A DNA stretch of 61,956 nucleotides from Clostridium sp. (GTDB lineage Bacteria; Bacillota; Clostridia; Acetivibrionales; Acetivibrionaceae). A program made the position numbers and the translations under genes. Shown here one piece after another: positions 6,693 through 15,996 of this stretch; the first letter of the stretch is position 1; every line of letters starts with the position of its first letter. The notes under the pieces were generated by a model. The model was not told the origin of the DNA, did not search any database, and was given only the letters and a program-made list of their open reading frames with translations. The stretch spans positions 1 through 61,956 of the forward strand of contig JAAZML010000026.1 of assembly GCA_012798835.1 (NCBI GenBank), given 5' to 3'.

Positions 6693-8921
6693 TTATATTT
6701 TTTCATGCACGGTTCTGTTGATAACATCTAATTGCTGTTCCCTTGTAAGTTTTATAAAGTTAACGGCATATCCGGATACCCTTATGGTAAGCTGGGGGTA
6801 TTTTTCTGGGTGTTCCATTGCATCAAGGAGCGTCTCTTTTTCAAAAACATTTATATTTATGTGATGGCCTTCCTGACTAAAATACCCATCAAGCAATGCC
6901 TTCAGGTTATTTATTCGTGCTTCCCCATCCCTCCCTAGAGCCTTAGGGGTTGTCGAAAATGTGTATGATATTCCATCCTGGGCATACTCATAAGGTAACT
7001 TTGCTACACTGCCAAGGGCAGCCAATGCACCACTTGTATCCCTTCCATGCATGGGATTGGCTCCTGGGGCTAGGGGTTGACCGCTTTTTCGTCCATCGGG
7101 TGTGTTGCCTGTTATCTTCCCATATACTACATTGGATGTTATGGTTAAAATGGATAGTGTCGGTGTGGCACCCCTATACGCTCTTTGCTTTTTAAGTTTG
7201 TTGGTAAACTTCTTTACTATATCTATGGCCATATTATCAACATTGTCATCATTGTTACCAAATTTGGGGTAATCACCTATAATTTCATAATCAAAAACTA
7301 GATTCTTCCCGTTGCGAACTGGTCTAACTTTTGCATATTTTATAGCACTCAAGGAATCTACCACAACGGATAAACCTGCAATCCCACATGCCATTGTCCT
7401 GAATACATCTTTATCGTGTAGAGCCATCTGTAATCGTTCGTATGAATATTTGTCATGCATATGGTGGATGATATTGAGCGTATTCATATACAATCCAGCT
7501 AACCAATCAAGTATGGCATCGAAACGCTCCATTACATCATCGTATTTGAGATACTCCGTATCAATTGGTGCAAACATAGGTGCAATTTGCTCTCCTGTTA
7601 TTTCATCCCTTCCTCCATTAATGCTGTAAAGCAAAGCTTTTGCTAAATTACATCTGGCACCAAAAAATTGCATCTGCTTTCCCAGTCTCATGGCTGAAAC
7701 GCAACATGCTATTCCATAATCATCGCCCCAATAACGCCTCATGATATCATCATTTTCATACTGTATAGAACTTGAGAATATGGACATTTTTGCACAGTAT
7801 TTCTTAAAAGCCTCCGGAAGCCTATTCGACCAAAGCACCGTAAGGTTTGGCTCTGGTGCATGCCCTAGGTTGGAAAGAGTATGCAAAAATCTAAAGGAAG
7901 ATTTAGTTATCAGGGCTCTTCCATCTAGGGACATTCCCCCTATACTTTCGGTCACCCATGTAGGATCCCCACTAAAAAGTCTTTCATATTCGGGTGTTCT
8001 TAGAAATCTTACCAATCTAAGCTTCAAAACCAGCTGATCCACAAGCTCCTGTGCTTCGCATTCATCTATTTTCCCTTCCTCTAGATCCCTTTCAATATAA
8101 ATATCTAAAAATGTTGATACCCTCCCAAGACTCATTGCAGCACCATTTTGTTCCTTTATTGCGGCGAGGTAAGCAAAATATAACCACTGGACTGCCTCCT
8201 TTGAATCTTTGGCCGGATCCGAAATATCAAACCCGTAACCATGGGCCATCCTTTTTAGCTCCCCAAGTGCCCTTATTTGCTCCCGGAGCTCTTCCCTATC
8301 TCTTGTTGTGCAATAATCTATATAATCCGGTTCAAGATTTTCTAGCTCGTTCTCTTTTTCGGCTATGAGCCTATCAACACCGTACAGCGGAACTCTTCTA
8401 TAATCCCCGATTATTCTGCCCCTACCGTATGCATCGGGTAAACCGGTTATTATACCCGCTTTTTTTGCTCTTCGCATCTTGGGGGTATATGCATCGTATA
8501 CAGCCTGGTTGTGGGTTTTCCTAACCTCTGTGAACATCTCAATTATATCTGGAGCTATTTCCCGTCCGTATGCCTCAGCACCCTTTGTAACCATACGAAT
8601 TCCACCAAAGGGCATTATAGCCCTTTTTAAAGGTTTGTCGGTCTGCAAACCCACAATAAGCTCCAGTTCCTTATCAATATATCCCGGCTCATGTGCCGTA
8701 ATATTGGATATAACATGAGTATCCATGTCCAATATTCCGCCATTTTCACGTTCTTGTTTTAGAAGCACCTTGGTTTTTTTCCAAAGTCCTTCTGTTTTAT
8801 CCGATATTCCCTCTAAGAAACTTTCGTCATTTTCATAAGGGGTAAAATTTTTGTTTATAAAGCTTCTAACATCAATTTCCTTGCACCAATTACCTTTTAT
8901 AAACCTGCGCCATGCTTTCAT
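6693..8921 (-). CDS. pflB: Formate acetyltransferase (pyruvate formate-lyase)
   Basis: 742 residues from the ATG at 8919-8921, chosen because AGGAGGTG lies ten bases upstream and the product then begins MKAWRRF; an upstream in-frame start exists at 8963. The enzyme converts pyruvate and CoA to acetyl-CoA and formate by radical chemistry. The catalytic cysteine pair is in [12 protein letters not shown], and the radical glycine G717 in RVSGYAVNF lies 25 residues from the end, exactly as in Escherichia coli PflB. Co-transcribed with pflA, with which it works. A sigma-A type promoter lies about 100 bp upstream. Confidence 0.97.
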   Translation of the reverse strand: MKAWRRFIKGNWCKEIDVRSFINKNFTPYENDESFLEGISDKTEGLWKKTKVLLKQERENGGILDMDTHVISNITAHEPGYIDKELELIVGLQTDKPLKRAIMPFGGIRMVTKGAEAYGREIAPDIIEMFTEVRKTHNQAVYDAYTPKMRRAKKAGIITGLPDAYGRGRIIGDYRRVPLYGVDRLIAEKENELENLEPDYIDYCTTRDREELREQIRALGELKRMAHGYGFDISDPAKDSKEAVQWLYFAYLAAIKEQNGAAMSLGRVSTFLDIYIERDLEEGKIDECEAQELVDQLVLKLRLVRFLRTPEYERLFSGDPTWVTESIGGMSLDGRALITKSSFRFLHTLSNLGHAPEPNLTVLWSNRLPEAFKKYCAKMSIFSSSIQYENDDIMRRYWGDDYGIACCVSAMRLGKQMQFFGARCNLAKALLYSINGGRDEITGEQIAPMFAPIDTEYLKYDDVMERFDAILDWLAGLYMNTLNIIHHMHDKYSYERLQMALHDKDVFRTMACGIAGLSVVVDSLSAIKYAKVRPVRNGKNLVFDYEIIGDYPKFGNNDDNVDNMAIDIVKKFTNKLKKQRAYRGATPTLSILTITSNVVYGKITGNTPDGRKSGQPLAPGANPMHGRDTSGALAALGSVAKLPYEYAQDGISYTFSTTPKALGRDGEARINNLKALLDGYFSQEGHHININVFEKETLLDAMEHPEKYPQLTIRVSGYAVNFIKLTREQQLDVINRTVHEKI

Positions 8922-9017
8922 GCAGCTGACACCTCCTAAACTAAAATCGTCCATCCCCTTCACCGACCAACTTAAAATCGCAGTTAAGTTTATTTGGATG
9001 GGCTTTCTATTCTTTCT

Positions 9018-9047
9018 ATTATATATTTACCCCAGAAATAAATTCAA
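9018..9047 (-). promoter_or_regulatory. Candidate sigma-A promoter of pflB-pflA
   Basis: On the minus strand TTGAAT (9042-9047), an 18-bp spacer and TATAAT (9018-9023). This leaves a leader of about 90 nt before the chosen pflB start, with no obvious structure. Confidence 0.65.
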
Positions 9048-9125
9048 TACCATAAAATCATAAAGCATGATAACCTCGCCCTGCAAATATCTACAATGGC
9101 TTATTGGCCCAAGATGTTTAATTTA

Positions 9126-9935
9126 TCATTCCCCAGTTTTTCTAATTGCTATTTTCCCCACCGAAGTTTCTACATGAGCCTTTGTGTCGTAAGAAAAATC
9201 ATCAAAATCATTTATCTCCAATTCCCCTATGCTCTCAAAAGATATTTTTGAATCCCCCGGAAGTGCCAGTTCAATATTGCCTATATCAGTTTTAAAAAGG
9301 TAATTTCCTCCCTCTTCAAATTTCGCATTTATACATATGTTCCCTATGTTTTTTTTAATATAGGTCTCACCTTCCAGCCTCCCACTGGATATTGTGATGT
9401 TGCCTATATTTCCTTCAATACCTATCTCACCATAAAATCCGGCAACCTCCATGTTGGCCATCCCTATTTCTCCATTTAACTTTCCCCTTATATTGTCATG
9501 GAACTTGATATTGCCTGTTCCTATTTCTAAAGTAATTCCCTCAATTTTCTTAGGCATATACAATGTCAAATCAATATTTCTGTCTGCTGGGCTTTTATTC
9601 TTTCCCCTGTATTCAGATTTGAATATAATTTCGTTTTCCTTTTCGTATATTTCCACCAAAAAATTATCAAGATCTTTTTCGAGCTCCTCCCTCTTCCATA
9701 CACCCCTCACTCTTTTTGCAACCTCAAATTTTATTGTTTTTTCATCCCATACATACACCTCAATATTGCTAGAGTCACATGACAAATTAAGTGAAGTGGA
9801 ATCTTCCATCTCGAATTCTTTTTCCAGATATGATTTTACCTCGGTTTTGGGCCCCAGTTCAATTTTTGAAACCTGGCATGCCGAAAATAGTGTTGTCTGC
9901 ACCGCTAACACAAAAACAATAATATACAATTTCAT
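9126..9935 (-). CDS. DUF4097-type putative lipoprotein with beta-helix repeats
   Basis: 269 residues. An N-terminal signal peptide ends in the lipobox LFSAC (cysteine at about 20), so the mature protein should be membrane-anchored on the outside. The remainder is short beta-strand repeats such as GNIKF, GNITI, GNICI and GNIEL with glycine turns, characteristic of the DUF4097 putative adhesin fold. The ATG has AGGAGGACA upstream. Proteins of this family often accompany envelope-stress membrane proteins; here no intact partner is adjacent. The function is unknown. Confidence 0.8.
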   Translation of the reverse strand: MKLYIIVFVLAVQTTLFSACQVSKIELGPKTEVKSYLEKEFEMEDSTSLNLSCDSSNIEVYVWDEKTIKFEVAKRVRGVWKREELEKDLDNFLVEIYEKENEIIFKSEYRGKNKSPADRNIDLTLYMPKKIEGITLEIGTGNIKFHDNIRGKLNGEIGMANMEVAGFYGEIGIEGNIGNITISSGRLEGETYIKKNIGNICINAKFEEGGNYLFKTDIGNIELALPGDSKISFESIGELEINDFDDFSYDTKAHVETSVGKIAIRKTGE

Positions 9936-10167
9936 TTTTATGTCCTCCTATCACCATTAAAATTTCCCCTTTCATTAGTAAATAATAGCATAATAACAAG
10001 ACCTACTACAAATATTCCCCAATCCCTAATGAGTATACTGAGATCTCAACCTAAAAAATTGCATAAATATATCCCGGCCCCCCTCACGTTATTCAAAGTA
10101 TCCAAAACGGGGCTCCGGGTTTATGTTAATAGCCTTTGCATTATATTTTTATACATAATAAATTTTG
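9936..10167. other. Intergenic region with a GC-rich hairpin downstream of the motility operon
   Basis: On the minus strand CCCGG plus CCCC (10109-10119) can pair with GGGG plus CCGGG (10073-10083), leaving a loop of about 25 nt. No T-run follows, so it is not a standard terminator. Nearer the lipoprotein a short hydrophobic frame (RDWGIFVVGLVIMLLF) ends at TAA 9938-9940 but lacks a start codon. It may be the relic of a small membrane protein gene or chance. Confidence 0.35.
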
Positions 10168-10656
10168 CTACAAGCCACAAATTACTCTTGCTATTTCCCC
10201 TGGCTCAGATTCTCTTGTTATCGCAAATTCTCCGATCTGTATACAACCTTCAAGACCCATCTTGTAAAGTAATGCCTCGAAAGATTCTGCACTGTCTACC
10301 AAACCTTTTCTAAAAAGATCTTCTGCAACGATTTTCGATGTGGAGCCGGGAGGTATTTTAACTTTTATTTCCTTTGTCAATTCATCTTCCTTTTCCTCGG
10401 TAACATCATTGCCATCCTTTCCCTCTTCGGCTAAAGCTTTACTATCTGGCTTGCTTTCCATACTACCATCTTCATTGGGTATACTAAAAACCTCGCTGCT
10501 CAAGACCATGCCATATTGTTTTGCCCTTTCCATAACTTCTTCCTTGCTTATTTGGGAATCAGATATACCCGCCGAGTATATTATAAATATCAGAGATGTT
10601 AATACGGTTCCCATTCCCATACCCATTAGTATATTTCTAAAATAAAATTTTTTCAT
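10168..10656 (-). CDS. Short MltG/YceG-like membrane protein without the catalytic part
   Basis: 162 residues: an N-terminal transmembrane helix (about 8-30), an acidic low-complexity linker, then a C-terminal segment IPPGSTSKIVAEDLFRKG followed by SFEALL. This resembles the LysM-like N-terminal portion of the endolytic transglycosylase MltG. Full MltG is more than 330 residues with a catalytic glutamate domain that is absent here, so it should not cleave glycan strands but may bind peptidoglycan. It is the last gene of the motility run, 76 bp after the SwrB-like gene. It ends cleanly, without signs of recent truncation. Confidence 0.65.
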   Translation of the reverse strand: MKKFYFRNILMGMGMGTVLTSLIFIIYSAGISDSQISKEEVMERAKQYGMVLSSEVFSIPNEDGSMESKPDSKALAEEGKDGNDVTEEKEDELTKEIKVKIPPGSTSKIVAEDLFRKGLVDSAESFEALLYKMGLEGCIQIGEFAITRESEPGEIARVICGL

Positions 10657-10732
10657 ACTGCCTCCTAAATTGATATATTAGTAGCCTGCATAGCAGAATC
10701 AATCAGAGTACCTGTCGGGGCGAGTATAGATA

Positions 10733-11266
10733 TCATCGGTTTATACCAAGTATGAGTTGTACCTCGCCTTTACCCATACCCATTTTTTTTGCAATTTCCG
10801 TTTCGCTAAAACCTTTTTCAGCCAGCCCAATGACTTCTTTATGTCTATTGTTTATCTTATCTGGCTCTTTTTCCTGCCTTTTCCGTTCCCTTCTTCTTAG
10901 GTTCTCCTTTAAAATATGTACCGCTTTATCCTCTATCTTTTTATCCCCATCCTTACCGGATTTACAGGATTCGTTTTCCCCCTGATTTGCTTCTTTGGCC
11001 TTTAATTCCATATTCTTGATTATGTCCATAGTTTCCCTGCTTTTTTCATCTACCCTAGAAACAACATAATCGGAGAATCTATTGAGTTCTTCCACCATAA
11101 TCTCAGCATCAGTAACTATTCTCGAAAGTTCTTCCCTTTCCCCCTCTATTTTCCTTACATCATCCAAAGATTTTTTTCTATCATAAAATGTCCATAGAAA
11201 AGATACCAGTATCAATACCATTCCTGCGAGCATTACCCCAATATGGAAATCCGTCACTTCTTCCAC
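10733..11266 (-). CDS. SwrB-like membrane protein with C-terminal helix-turn-helix-like segment
   Basis: 177 residues from a GTG start: a transmembrane helix near 10-26, a coiled coil (about 30-95), a charged linker, and a C-terminal HTH-like segment GFSETEIAKKMGMGKGEVQLIL. This layout and the place downstream of sigD match SwrB of Bacillus subtilis, which promotes flagellar basal body maturation by helping the export apparatus switch. Sequence similarity is mostly confined to the C-terminal motif, so the call leans on synteny and architecture. A start at the in-frame GTG three codons later is possible. Confidence 0.6.
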   Translation of the reverse strand: MEEVTDFHIGVMLAGMVLILVSFLWTFYDRKKSLDDVRKIEGEREELSRIVTDAEIMVEELNRFSDYVVSRVDEKSRETMDIIKNMELKAKEANQGENESCKSGKDGDKKIEDKAVHILKENLRRRERKRQEKEPDKINNRHKEVIGLAEKGFSETEIAKKMGMGKGEVQLILGINR

Positions 11267-11330
11267 CCCCGATTTATCCTTTATTAAAAGTGTATCCGTT
11301 CAAATCTTAGTTTGCTTTATAAGGGCATAT

Positions 11331-11645
11331 CTACAACCTGACATCTATAAAACCCGTATCATGTTCATCCGTCTTCTTTTCACCCTTCATACTATATCTG
11401 CCTTTGTACTTATCCTTTTTCTTTTTCTCCTTCTTTTGTTTTTTCTCTTCATCTTCTCTTATCTTGGCATTTTGTGTTTCCTTTTGTGCATGGACCAAAT
11501 TAACAGCATCTTCCGACTTTTGCTGGATTATACCTGTTTGTTGCTGACTAATAGACAGTCCTTTGTTATGTTCATCGTTTTGCATTTTTGATATCTCCGC
11601 TGTTTTAGGAATCATAACCTGAAAATCAATAGGTTTTATTGACAT
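11331..11645 (-). CDS. Small charged protein of the clostridial motility operon
   Basis: 104 residues without a membrane segment. The N-terminus MSIKPIDFQVMIPKT is the most sequence-like part. A Gln-rich stretch follows, then a very basic run of Lys and Glu near 65-85. I know of no function. It sits between the FapA-like gene and the SwrB-like gene, co-directional and closely spaced (32 bp after fapA), so it probably acts in motility or its regulation. Composition suggests a largely disordered or coiled protein. Confidence 0.65.
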   Translation of the reverse strand: MSIKPIDFQVMIPKTAEISKMQNDEHNKGLSISQQQTGIIQQKSEDAVNLVHAQKETQNAKIREDEEKKQKKEKKKKDKYKGRYSMKGEKKTDEHDTGFIDVRL

Positions 11646-11677
11646 AAAATATCACTTCCATAAAAATCTTATTAGGC

Positions 11678-13081
11678 TCACTTGCTCATGCTACCAATAC
11701 TTATATCTGCTCCATTTCTATAGAGGGTACAGTACCTTAAGTTTTCCTTGACATACAGTGAACTTGTGCCAATAGTCACTCTTGTCCCAGGGTATATATA
11801 ATCGTAGACTTTGATCCTTCCATCTGCCTCTCGCTGAAGCTTCATATCTATTTGGATTGACTCTCCCTCCAAATTTTCAAGCTTATCCGAAAAATGGGTC
11901 CTCGTTTTTACACTCCTGAGCATCATATCCTGTTTTTGCGGTGTCAGCTTCCCCGCCATCTCAAGTTTTCTTAAAATTGTTATGGCCTGATCCGCTTTTT
12001 TAATATCCTCCTCCAACTGCCGGATCTCATTTTTTACTTCCTTATAGCGATCTTTTAAAGCCGGATCAACCCCCACCTCAATTTCAGTAACGGTAGCCAT
12101 ATATGAGCCTATAACCTTTGCTGTTATTTCTTTTCCCACCTTACTTATTCCCCCCACGAGAAGACCTTTTCTTCCCGAAAGTTCAAGCTTATTTCCACAT
12201 TCTATATCGCTGTGCATAATAGCCTCCGCCCGAATGTCCCTTTTTGCTACCATATTACTATTTTCTATGTACTTTGCAACTATATCCCTACCACTTATCA
12301 ACTTTCCCTTTCCTAATCCTTGCATACCCCTTCTTAGTACAATATCTCCACCGGCCTTTATGGTGGCGCTCTCAACCACCCCTAAAACTTCAACGGTACC
12401 GCCGGCTTCAATGGAAAAACCTGATAACACATTCCCACGAACGATTACATTACCTATAAAATTAATATTTCCTGTAGAATTATCTACATCTCCTGCAACC
12501 TCATAATTGGCAATAATGCTGACCTTGCCATCCCCATAACTTAACCCGCCATCTATGCCAGCTATAAGCTTTTGTCCATCATCTACTACCTCTACATTCT
12601 TTCCTGCTGGCAAAATTGCAGGTTTACCATCGGGCGCAGCTACTTCCTCACCAAAAACATTTTTTCCGGGGGTACCCGCCACCGGTGGGATCAAGGAACA
12701 TAGGGTTTCACCTTTTTTAATGCTTTGTATCAAATTTAGCTGTCTAAAATCTACTCTACCATCATCTAAAACAACAGGTTTTTTCTCCGTGTTTAAATCA
12801 AAGTGAAATTTTACCTCTCCATTTTTGCCAATCGTGGGCGGCGCTCCCTCCGCAATTTCTATTTTTTCGTTATAAATTCCATGCCTTAGAATATTCCCAA
12901 GTACGGATTCTTTTATCCCATATATCACACCCTTTTCTCTTAGGGTCTCCATAATATCATCCTTGCCCGGTGCTTCTCCTCCTTCGGGAATCTTCACTAC
13001 AACAATTGCCTTCATCCTATCGGCCGATACCTCAACAGTTATTGAGGGGCTTTTCTTTTTTGCACCACTTCTTGGTTCCAT
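11678..13081 (-). CDS. FapA (DUF342) family protein
   Basis: 467 residues. The centre (about 160-330) is a right-handed beta-helix region with repeats such as GNINFIGNVIVRGNV, GTVEVLGVVESATIKAGG and GGDIVLRRGM. A coiled coil (about 345-400) and a small C-terminal beta domain follow. This is the DUF342/FapA architecture. In several bacteria the gene is tied to cell-surface signalling or chemotaxis loci, but the biochemical role is unclear. Position directly after sigD is common in Clostridia. The ATG follows AGGAGG. Confidence 0.88.
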   Translation of the reverse strand: MEPRSGAKKKSPSITVEVSADRMKAIVVVKIPEGGEAPGKDDIMETLREKGVIYGIKESVLGNILRHGIYNEKIEIAEGAPPTIGKNGEVKFHFDLNTEKKPVVLDDGRVDFRQLNLIQSIKKGETLCSLIPPVAGTPGKNVFGEEVAAPDGKPAILPAGKNVEVVDDGQKLIAGIDGGLSYGDGKVSIIANYEVAGDVDNSTGNINFIGNVIVRGNVLSGFSIEAGGTVEVLGVVESATIKAGGDIVLRRGMQGLGKGKLISGRDIVAKYIENSNMVAKRDIRAEAIMHSDIECGNKLELSGRKGLLVGGISKVGKEITAKVIGSYMATVTEIEVGVDPALKDRYKEVKNEIRQLEEDIKKADQAITILRKLEMAGKLTPQKQDMMLRSVKTRTHFSDKLENLEGESIQIDMKLQREADGRIKVYDYIYPGTRVTIGTSSLYVKENLRYCTLYRNGADISIGSMSK

Positions 13082-13138
13082 AGATTTTCCTCCTGTATAT
13101 ATTGGTAGTAATAAAACAAAACTGCAAGTACAATGCCT

Positions 13139-13909
13139 TTAGCTGCGCAAAACACTTTCATGTCTTATCAGCTTCCCCTTAAGACGCAAAATGCCTTTTG
13201 TATGTAACTGCGATATACGTGATTCGGATACTTTCATTATTGCGCTAATCTCCTTTAGCGTGAGATCGTTGAAGTAGTACAAGGATACAACCAATCTTTC
13301 TTTTTCGGGTAGCTTGCCAATTGCATCCGAAAGTATCTCTCTGAGCTCTGTCATCTCAAGATAACCCTCTGGTCTTTCGTCCCTAGATATAGGGGCAGTT
13401 TTTACATCCATTTCGTAATTCTGCTCTAAAAATTCTTCAAGGGATACCATCGAGGATAAATTAAGTTCCCCCAAAAGCTTGTTAAGCTCTTTTATGCCTA
13501 TACCAAGCCTATCTGCTACCTCCTTATCGGTAGCTGAACGCCCAAATTCGTTCTCTAATTCCGAATAAACCCTTTCAATTTCTTTGCTTTTTTGCCTTAG
13601 GGTTCTTGGCACCCAATCCATTTCCCTTATGCTATCGATAATTGCCCCCCTTATCCTGAGTGACGCATAGGTTTCAAACTTGACTCCCTTACTCAAATCA
13701 AATTTTTCAACGGCATCAATAAGGCCAAAGATCCCATATCCTATTAAGTCATCGTACTCAACATTCGATCCAAAATATATACTAAGCCTTCCAGCTATAT
13801 ATTTAACAACACCGGTGTACTCTATTATAAGCTTCTCTTTAGCTGCGGGATCCCCTGTATCACTATATTGCCTCCATAGCTCCATTTGTTTTTCATTGAC
13901 AGATGACAT
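13139..13909 (-). CDS. sigD: RNA polymerase sigma-D (FliA/WhiG family)
   Basis: 256 residues with region 2 (YDDLIGYGIFGLIDAVEKFD near 52-71), the WVPRTLRQK junction typical of FliA/SigD, region 3, and region 4 HTH (LTLKEISAIMKVSESRISQLHTKG). SigD directs late flagellar genes such as flagellin and is normally held by the anti-sigma factor FlgM until the hook is complete; flgM is not in this window. The gene is inside the fla/che operon, after cheD, as in Bacillus subtilis, so its level follows operon read-through. Confidence 0.96.
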   Translation of the reverse strand: MSSVNEKQMELWRQYSDTGDPAAKEKLIIEYTGVVKYIAGRLSIYFGSNVEYDDLIGYGIFGLIDAVEKFDLSKGVKFETYASLRIRGAIIDSIREMDWVPRTLRQKSKEIERVYSELENEFGRSATDKEVADRLGIGIKELNKLLGELNLSSMVSLEEFLEQNYEMDVKTAPISRDERPEGYLEMTELREILSDAIGKLPEKERLVVSLYYFNDLTLKEISAIMKVSESRISQLHTKGILRLKGKLIRHESVLRS

Positions 13910-13971
13910 ATTAATCCCCCATTACCTACTTATTTTTATAAATGTAGTCTGAAGTATTGCCTCTAAAACGC

Positions 13972-14379
13972 TTACATGATGTCTTTTTCTTCCCTTATTT
14001 CAACACTGCTTACCCTAAGCGGCTCAAATTCTTCGTCATACAGGTCGTTGTAGCTTTCATCCCTATTACCCTTGGCATCTTTTTGTCCCGCCCTCAAATC
14101 AATGTTTATTCCTCTCTTCTCATCCTTTTCCTTTTTCTTTTCCATCAACATTTCCTGCTGCCTTTTAAAATTCTCTTGCTCCTTTCTCTGCCTTATTTCG
14201 TTGTCTATTTTCCTTACAAAACTCCTCAGATAAACACCAATGGTGAAGAATACCACCATGCTGAAAAACATTTTGGTGCAAATGGTTTTTAGCTCATGGT
14301 CCCCGCCATAGCTTAATATCCCCACAAAAATCGTGGCAAAAATACCAGTAATAAAAGGAATTCTATGAATATAGTCCAT
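13972..14379 (-). CDS. Small membrane protein between cheD and sigD
   Basis: 135 residues with two hydrophobic segments (about 9-25 and 36-53), then a highly charged cytoplasmic tail rich in Lys, Glu and Arg. I do not recognise a named family. Genes of this type occur between cheD and sigD in other clostridial motility operons as far as I recall. It starts at ATG 14379, 14 bp after cheD. Co-transcription suggests a motility role; nothing more can be read. Confidence 0.65.
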   Translation of the reverse strand: MDYIHRIPFITGIFATIFVGILSYGGDHELKTICTKMFFSMVVFFTIGVYLRSFVRKIDNEIRQRKEQENFKRQQEMLMEKKKEKDEKRGINIDLRAGQKDAKGNRDESYNDLYDEEFEPLRVSSVEIREEKDIM

Positions 14380-14393
14380 CTTTATGTCCCTTC

Positions 14394-14879
14394 TTATATT
14401 CTCTTTATTCCGTAACCAATCGTCTTTATTAAAAGGATACCCATAGCTGAATCAAATTCAATAGTTCGACCATAACCCCCGCCTGTGTCCTCAGCAATTA
14501 CTGGAATGCCTAGCTGCTTAAGCTTATCCTTTGCAGCTTTCACATTTCTATGGCCTATTCTCATCAGTTCGGAGCCCTGGGAAAAAGCAAACATTTGTGA
14601 ACCGCCTACCAGCTTTGCAACAATTCCCTCCCTTGCGGCGCCTAATCTTTCCATCTTTGCAATAAGCGTATCTATAGCAGTATCAACAAATTTGGCGACG
14701 TTTGCCCTGTTTTTTATCTGGGAGCTTTCCGGAAGCATGGCATGTGCTAATCCGATAATGTTGGTGCTTGTATCAAAAAGTGCTATGCCCACGCAGGAAC
14801 CAAGCCCCAAAGTTGTAAGCACAGCTGGATGGCGCATTGCCTTCAAATCGGCCATCCCAACCTTTATAATATTCCCCAT
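14394..14879 (-). CDS. cheD: Chemoreceptor glutamine deamidase CheD
   Basis: 161 residues. CheD deamidates glutamines on chemoreceptors and stimulates CheC. The catalytic cysteine is C29 in GLGSCVGIALFD and the histidine H46 in GLAHAMLP. A conserved GHRNVKAAKDKL segment lies near 108. The start overlaps the cheC stop by one base, so the two should be translationally coupled. No chemoreceptor gene is in the window. Confidence 0.96.
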   Translation of the reverse strand: MGNIIKVGMADLKAMRHPAVLTTLGLGSCVGIALFDTSTNIIGLAHAMLPESSQIKNRANVAKFVDTAIDTLIAKMERLGAAREGIVAKLVGGSQMFAFSQGSELMRIGHRNVKAAKDKLKQLGIPVIAEDTGGGYGRTIEFDSAMGILLIKTIGYGIKRI

Positions 14880-15508
14880 CAGCTTATTACTCCTAATGAT
14901 TTTAATAATGTACCATAAGAATGGAAGTCCGGTATAAGAAAGAAGTCCCCTATAACCTTTGTACCCCCTTCGGAAAACTCTGTTTCTATGTATAAGACAG
15001 AATCAGCAAGTTTCCCAAACTCTATTGCCGGTACACTAACTATTGCCCCCGCCATGTCAATTGCTAATTCAGGCACCGAAGGCAAAATATTAAGCCCTGT
15101 TAAACTCGATAATGCTGATAAATATGAGCCCGCAAGAATATTTCCAATTTCCTTTAAGGCTGAAATCTCAATTTCATCAAATTCGATACATTCTATTTCA
15201 TCACATCTGGGCTTCCCCATCAAAATATTAACCCAACCCCGTGCTGCTTCGTTTTTTAGAATAAACATTATACTTCCTCTTATATCTCCCGTTACAGCTA
15301 GCAATAAGCCGACAACAGGTATCTCTGCTTCACCCAAGATTTCACTTACTTCCTGAAACATAAGCACTTTTACCTTGGGTACATCCATATTTACTTTTTT
15401 CTTCAACAACTTTGCAAGAGCCGTGGCTGCATTACCCGCTCCAATATTCCCTATCTCTTTTAATACGTCCATCTGAAGATTGTTGAGGTTGTCAAAATTA
15501 AGAATCAT
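14879..15508 (-). CDS. cheC: CheY-phosphate phosphatase CheC
   Basis: 209 residues with the two active-site helices of the CheC/CheX/FliY family: KEIGNIGAGNAATAL near residue 16 and KEIGNILAGSYLSAL near 115, both with the E-x-x-N pattern that positions water for CheY-P hydrolysis. It acts in adaptation together with CheD. Five bases separate it from the cheW stop; it overlaps cheD by one base. Confidence 0.95.
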   Translation of the reverse strand: MILNFDNLNNLQMDVLKEIGNIGAGNAATALAKLLKKKVNMDVPKVKVLMFQEVSEILGEAEIPVVGLLLAVTGDIRGSIMFILKNEAARGWVNILMGKPRCDEIECIEFDEIEISALKEIGNILAGSYLSALSSLTGLNILPSVPELAIDMAGAIVSVPAIEFGKLADSVLYIETEFSEGGTKVIGDFFLIPDFHSYGTLLKSLGVIS

Positions 15509-15512
15509 TTTA

Positions 15513-15980
15513 TTATTCTCCTTGCTTTTTTTCTTCCTGATTTATATCTGCGAGTTTTTCAACACTTAGTAATGTAATAATCCTGTCTCCAATTTTGCCC
15601 ATACCCAGCACATAATCAAGAGATGGGTTAGCTGCACTATTTCGCGCATTTTCTATTGATTCATCCGTCAATTGCAGTACCTCATCTACTTCATCGACAA
15701 TTACGCCAAAGGGTATATCACCCATTTGAAGAATAACAATCCTGGTTTCCTCGGTCTCAGTAACCTCTGGAAGTCCGAATCTTGCCCTAAGATCCATAAC
15801 CGGAATTATATCGCCCCTTAGATTTATTACTCCCTTTATAAAATCGGGAGTTTTAGGTACTCTTGCAACTAGCATCATCCTTTCGATGGTGGTAACCCTT
15901 TGGATGTCTATTCCATAATCTTCATCCCCCAATTTAAACACTACATATTGCTTGGTTTCTGGAATGTTTTTGTTATCCAT
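15513..15980 (-). CDS. cheW: Chemotaxis coupling protein CheW
   Basis: 155 residues from ATG 15980, selected because AAAGGAGG lies at good spacing and the protein then starts MDNKNIPETKQYVVFKLG; a longer frame into cheA reaches 16019. CheW bridges receptors to the CheA kinase. Family features include GDEDYGIDIQRV, the VPKTPDFIKGVINLRGDIIPVMDLR stretch (here 75-99 roughly) and FGVIVDEVDEVL. The ribosome site lies inside the end of cheA. Confidence 0.95.
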   Translation of the reverse strand: MDNKNIPETKQYVVFKLGDEDYGIDIQRVTTIERMMLVARVPKTPDFIKGVINLRGDIIPVMDLRARFGLPEVTETEETRIVILQMGDIPFGVIVDEVDEVLQLTDESIENARNSAANPSLDYVLGMGKIGDRIITLLSVEKLADINQEEKKQGE

Positions 15981-15996
15981 ACCTTGTACCTCCTTT

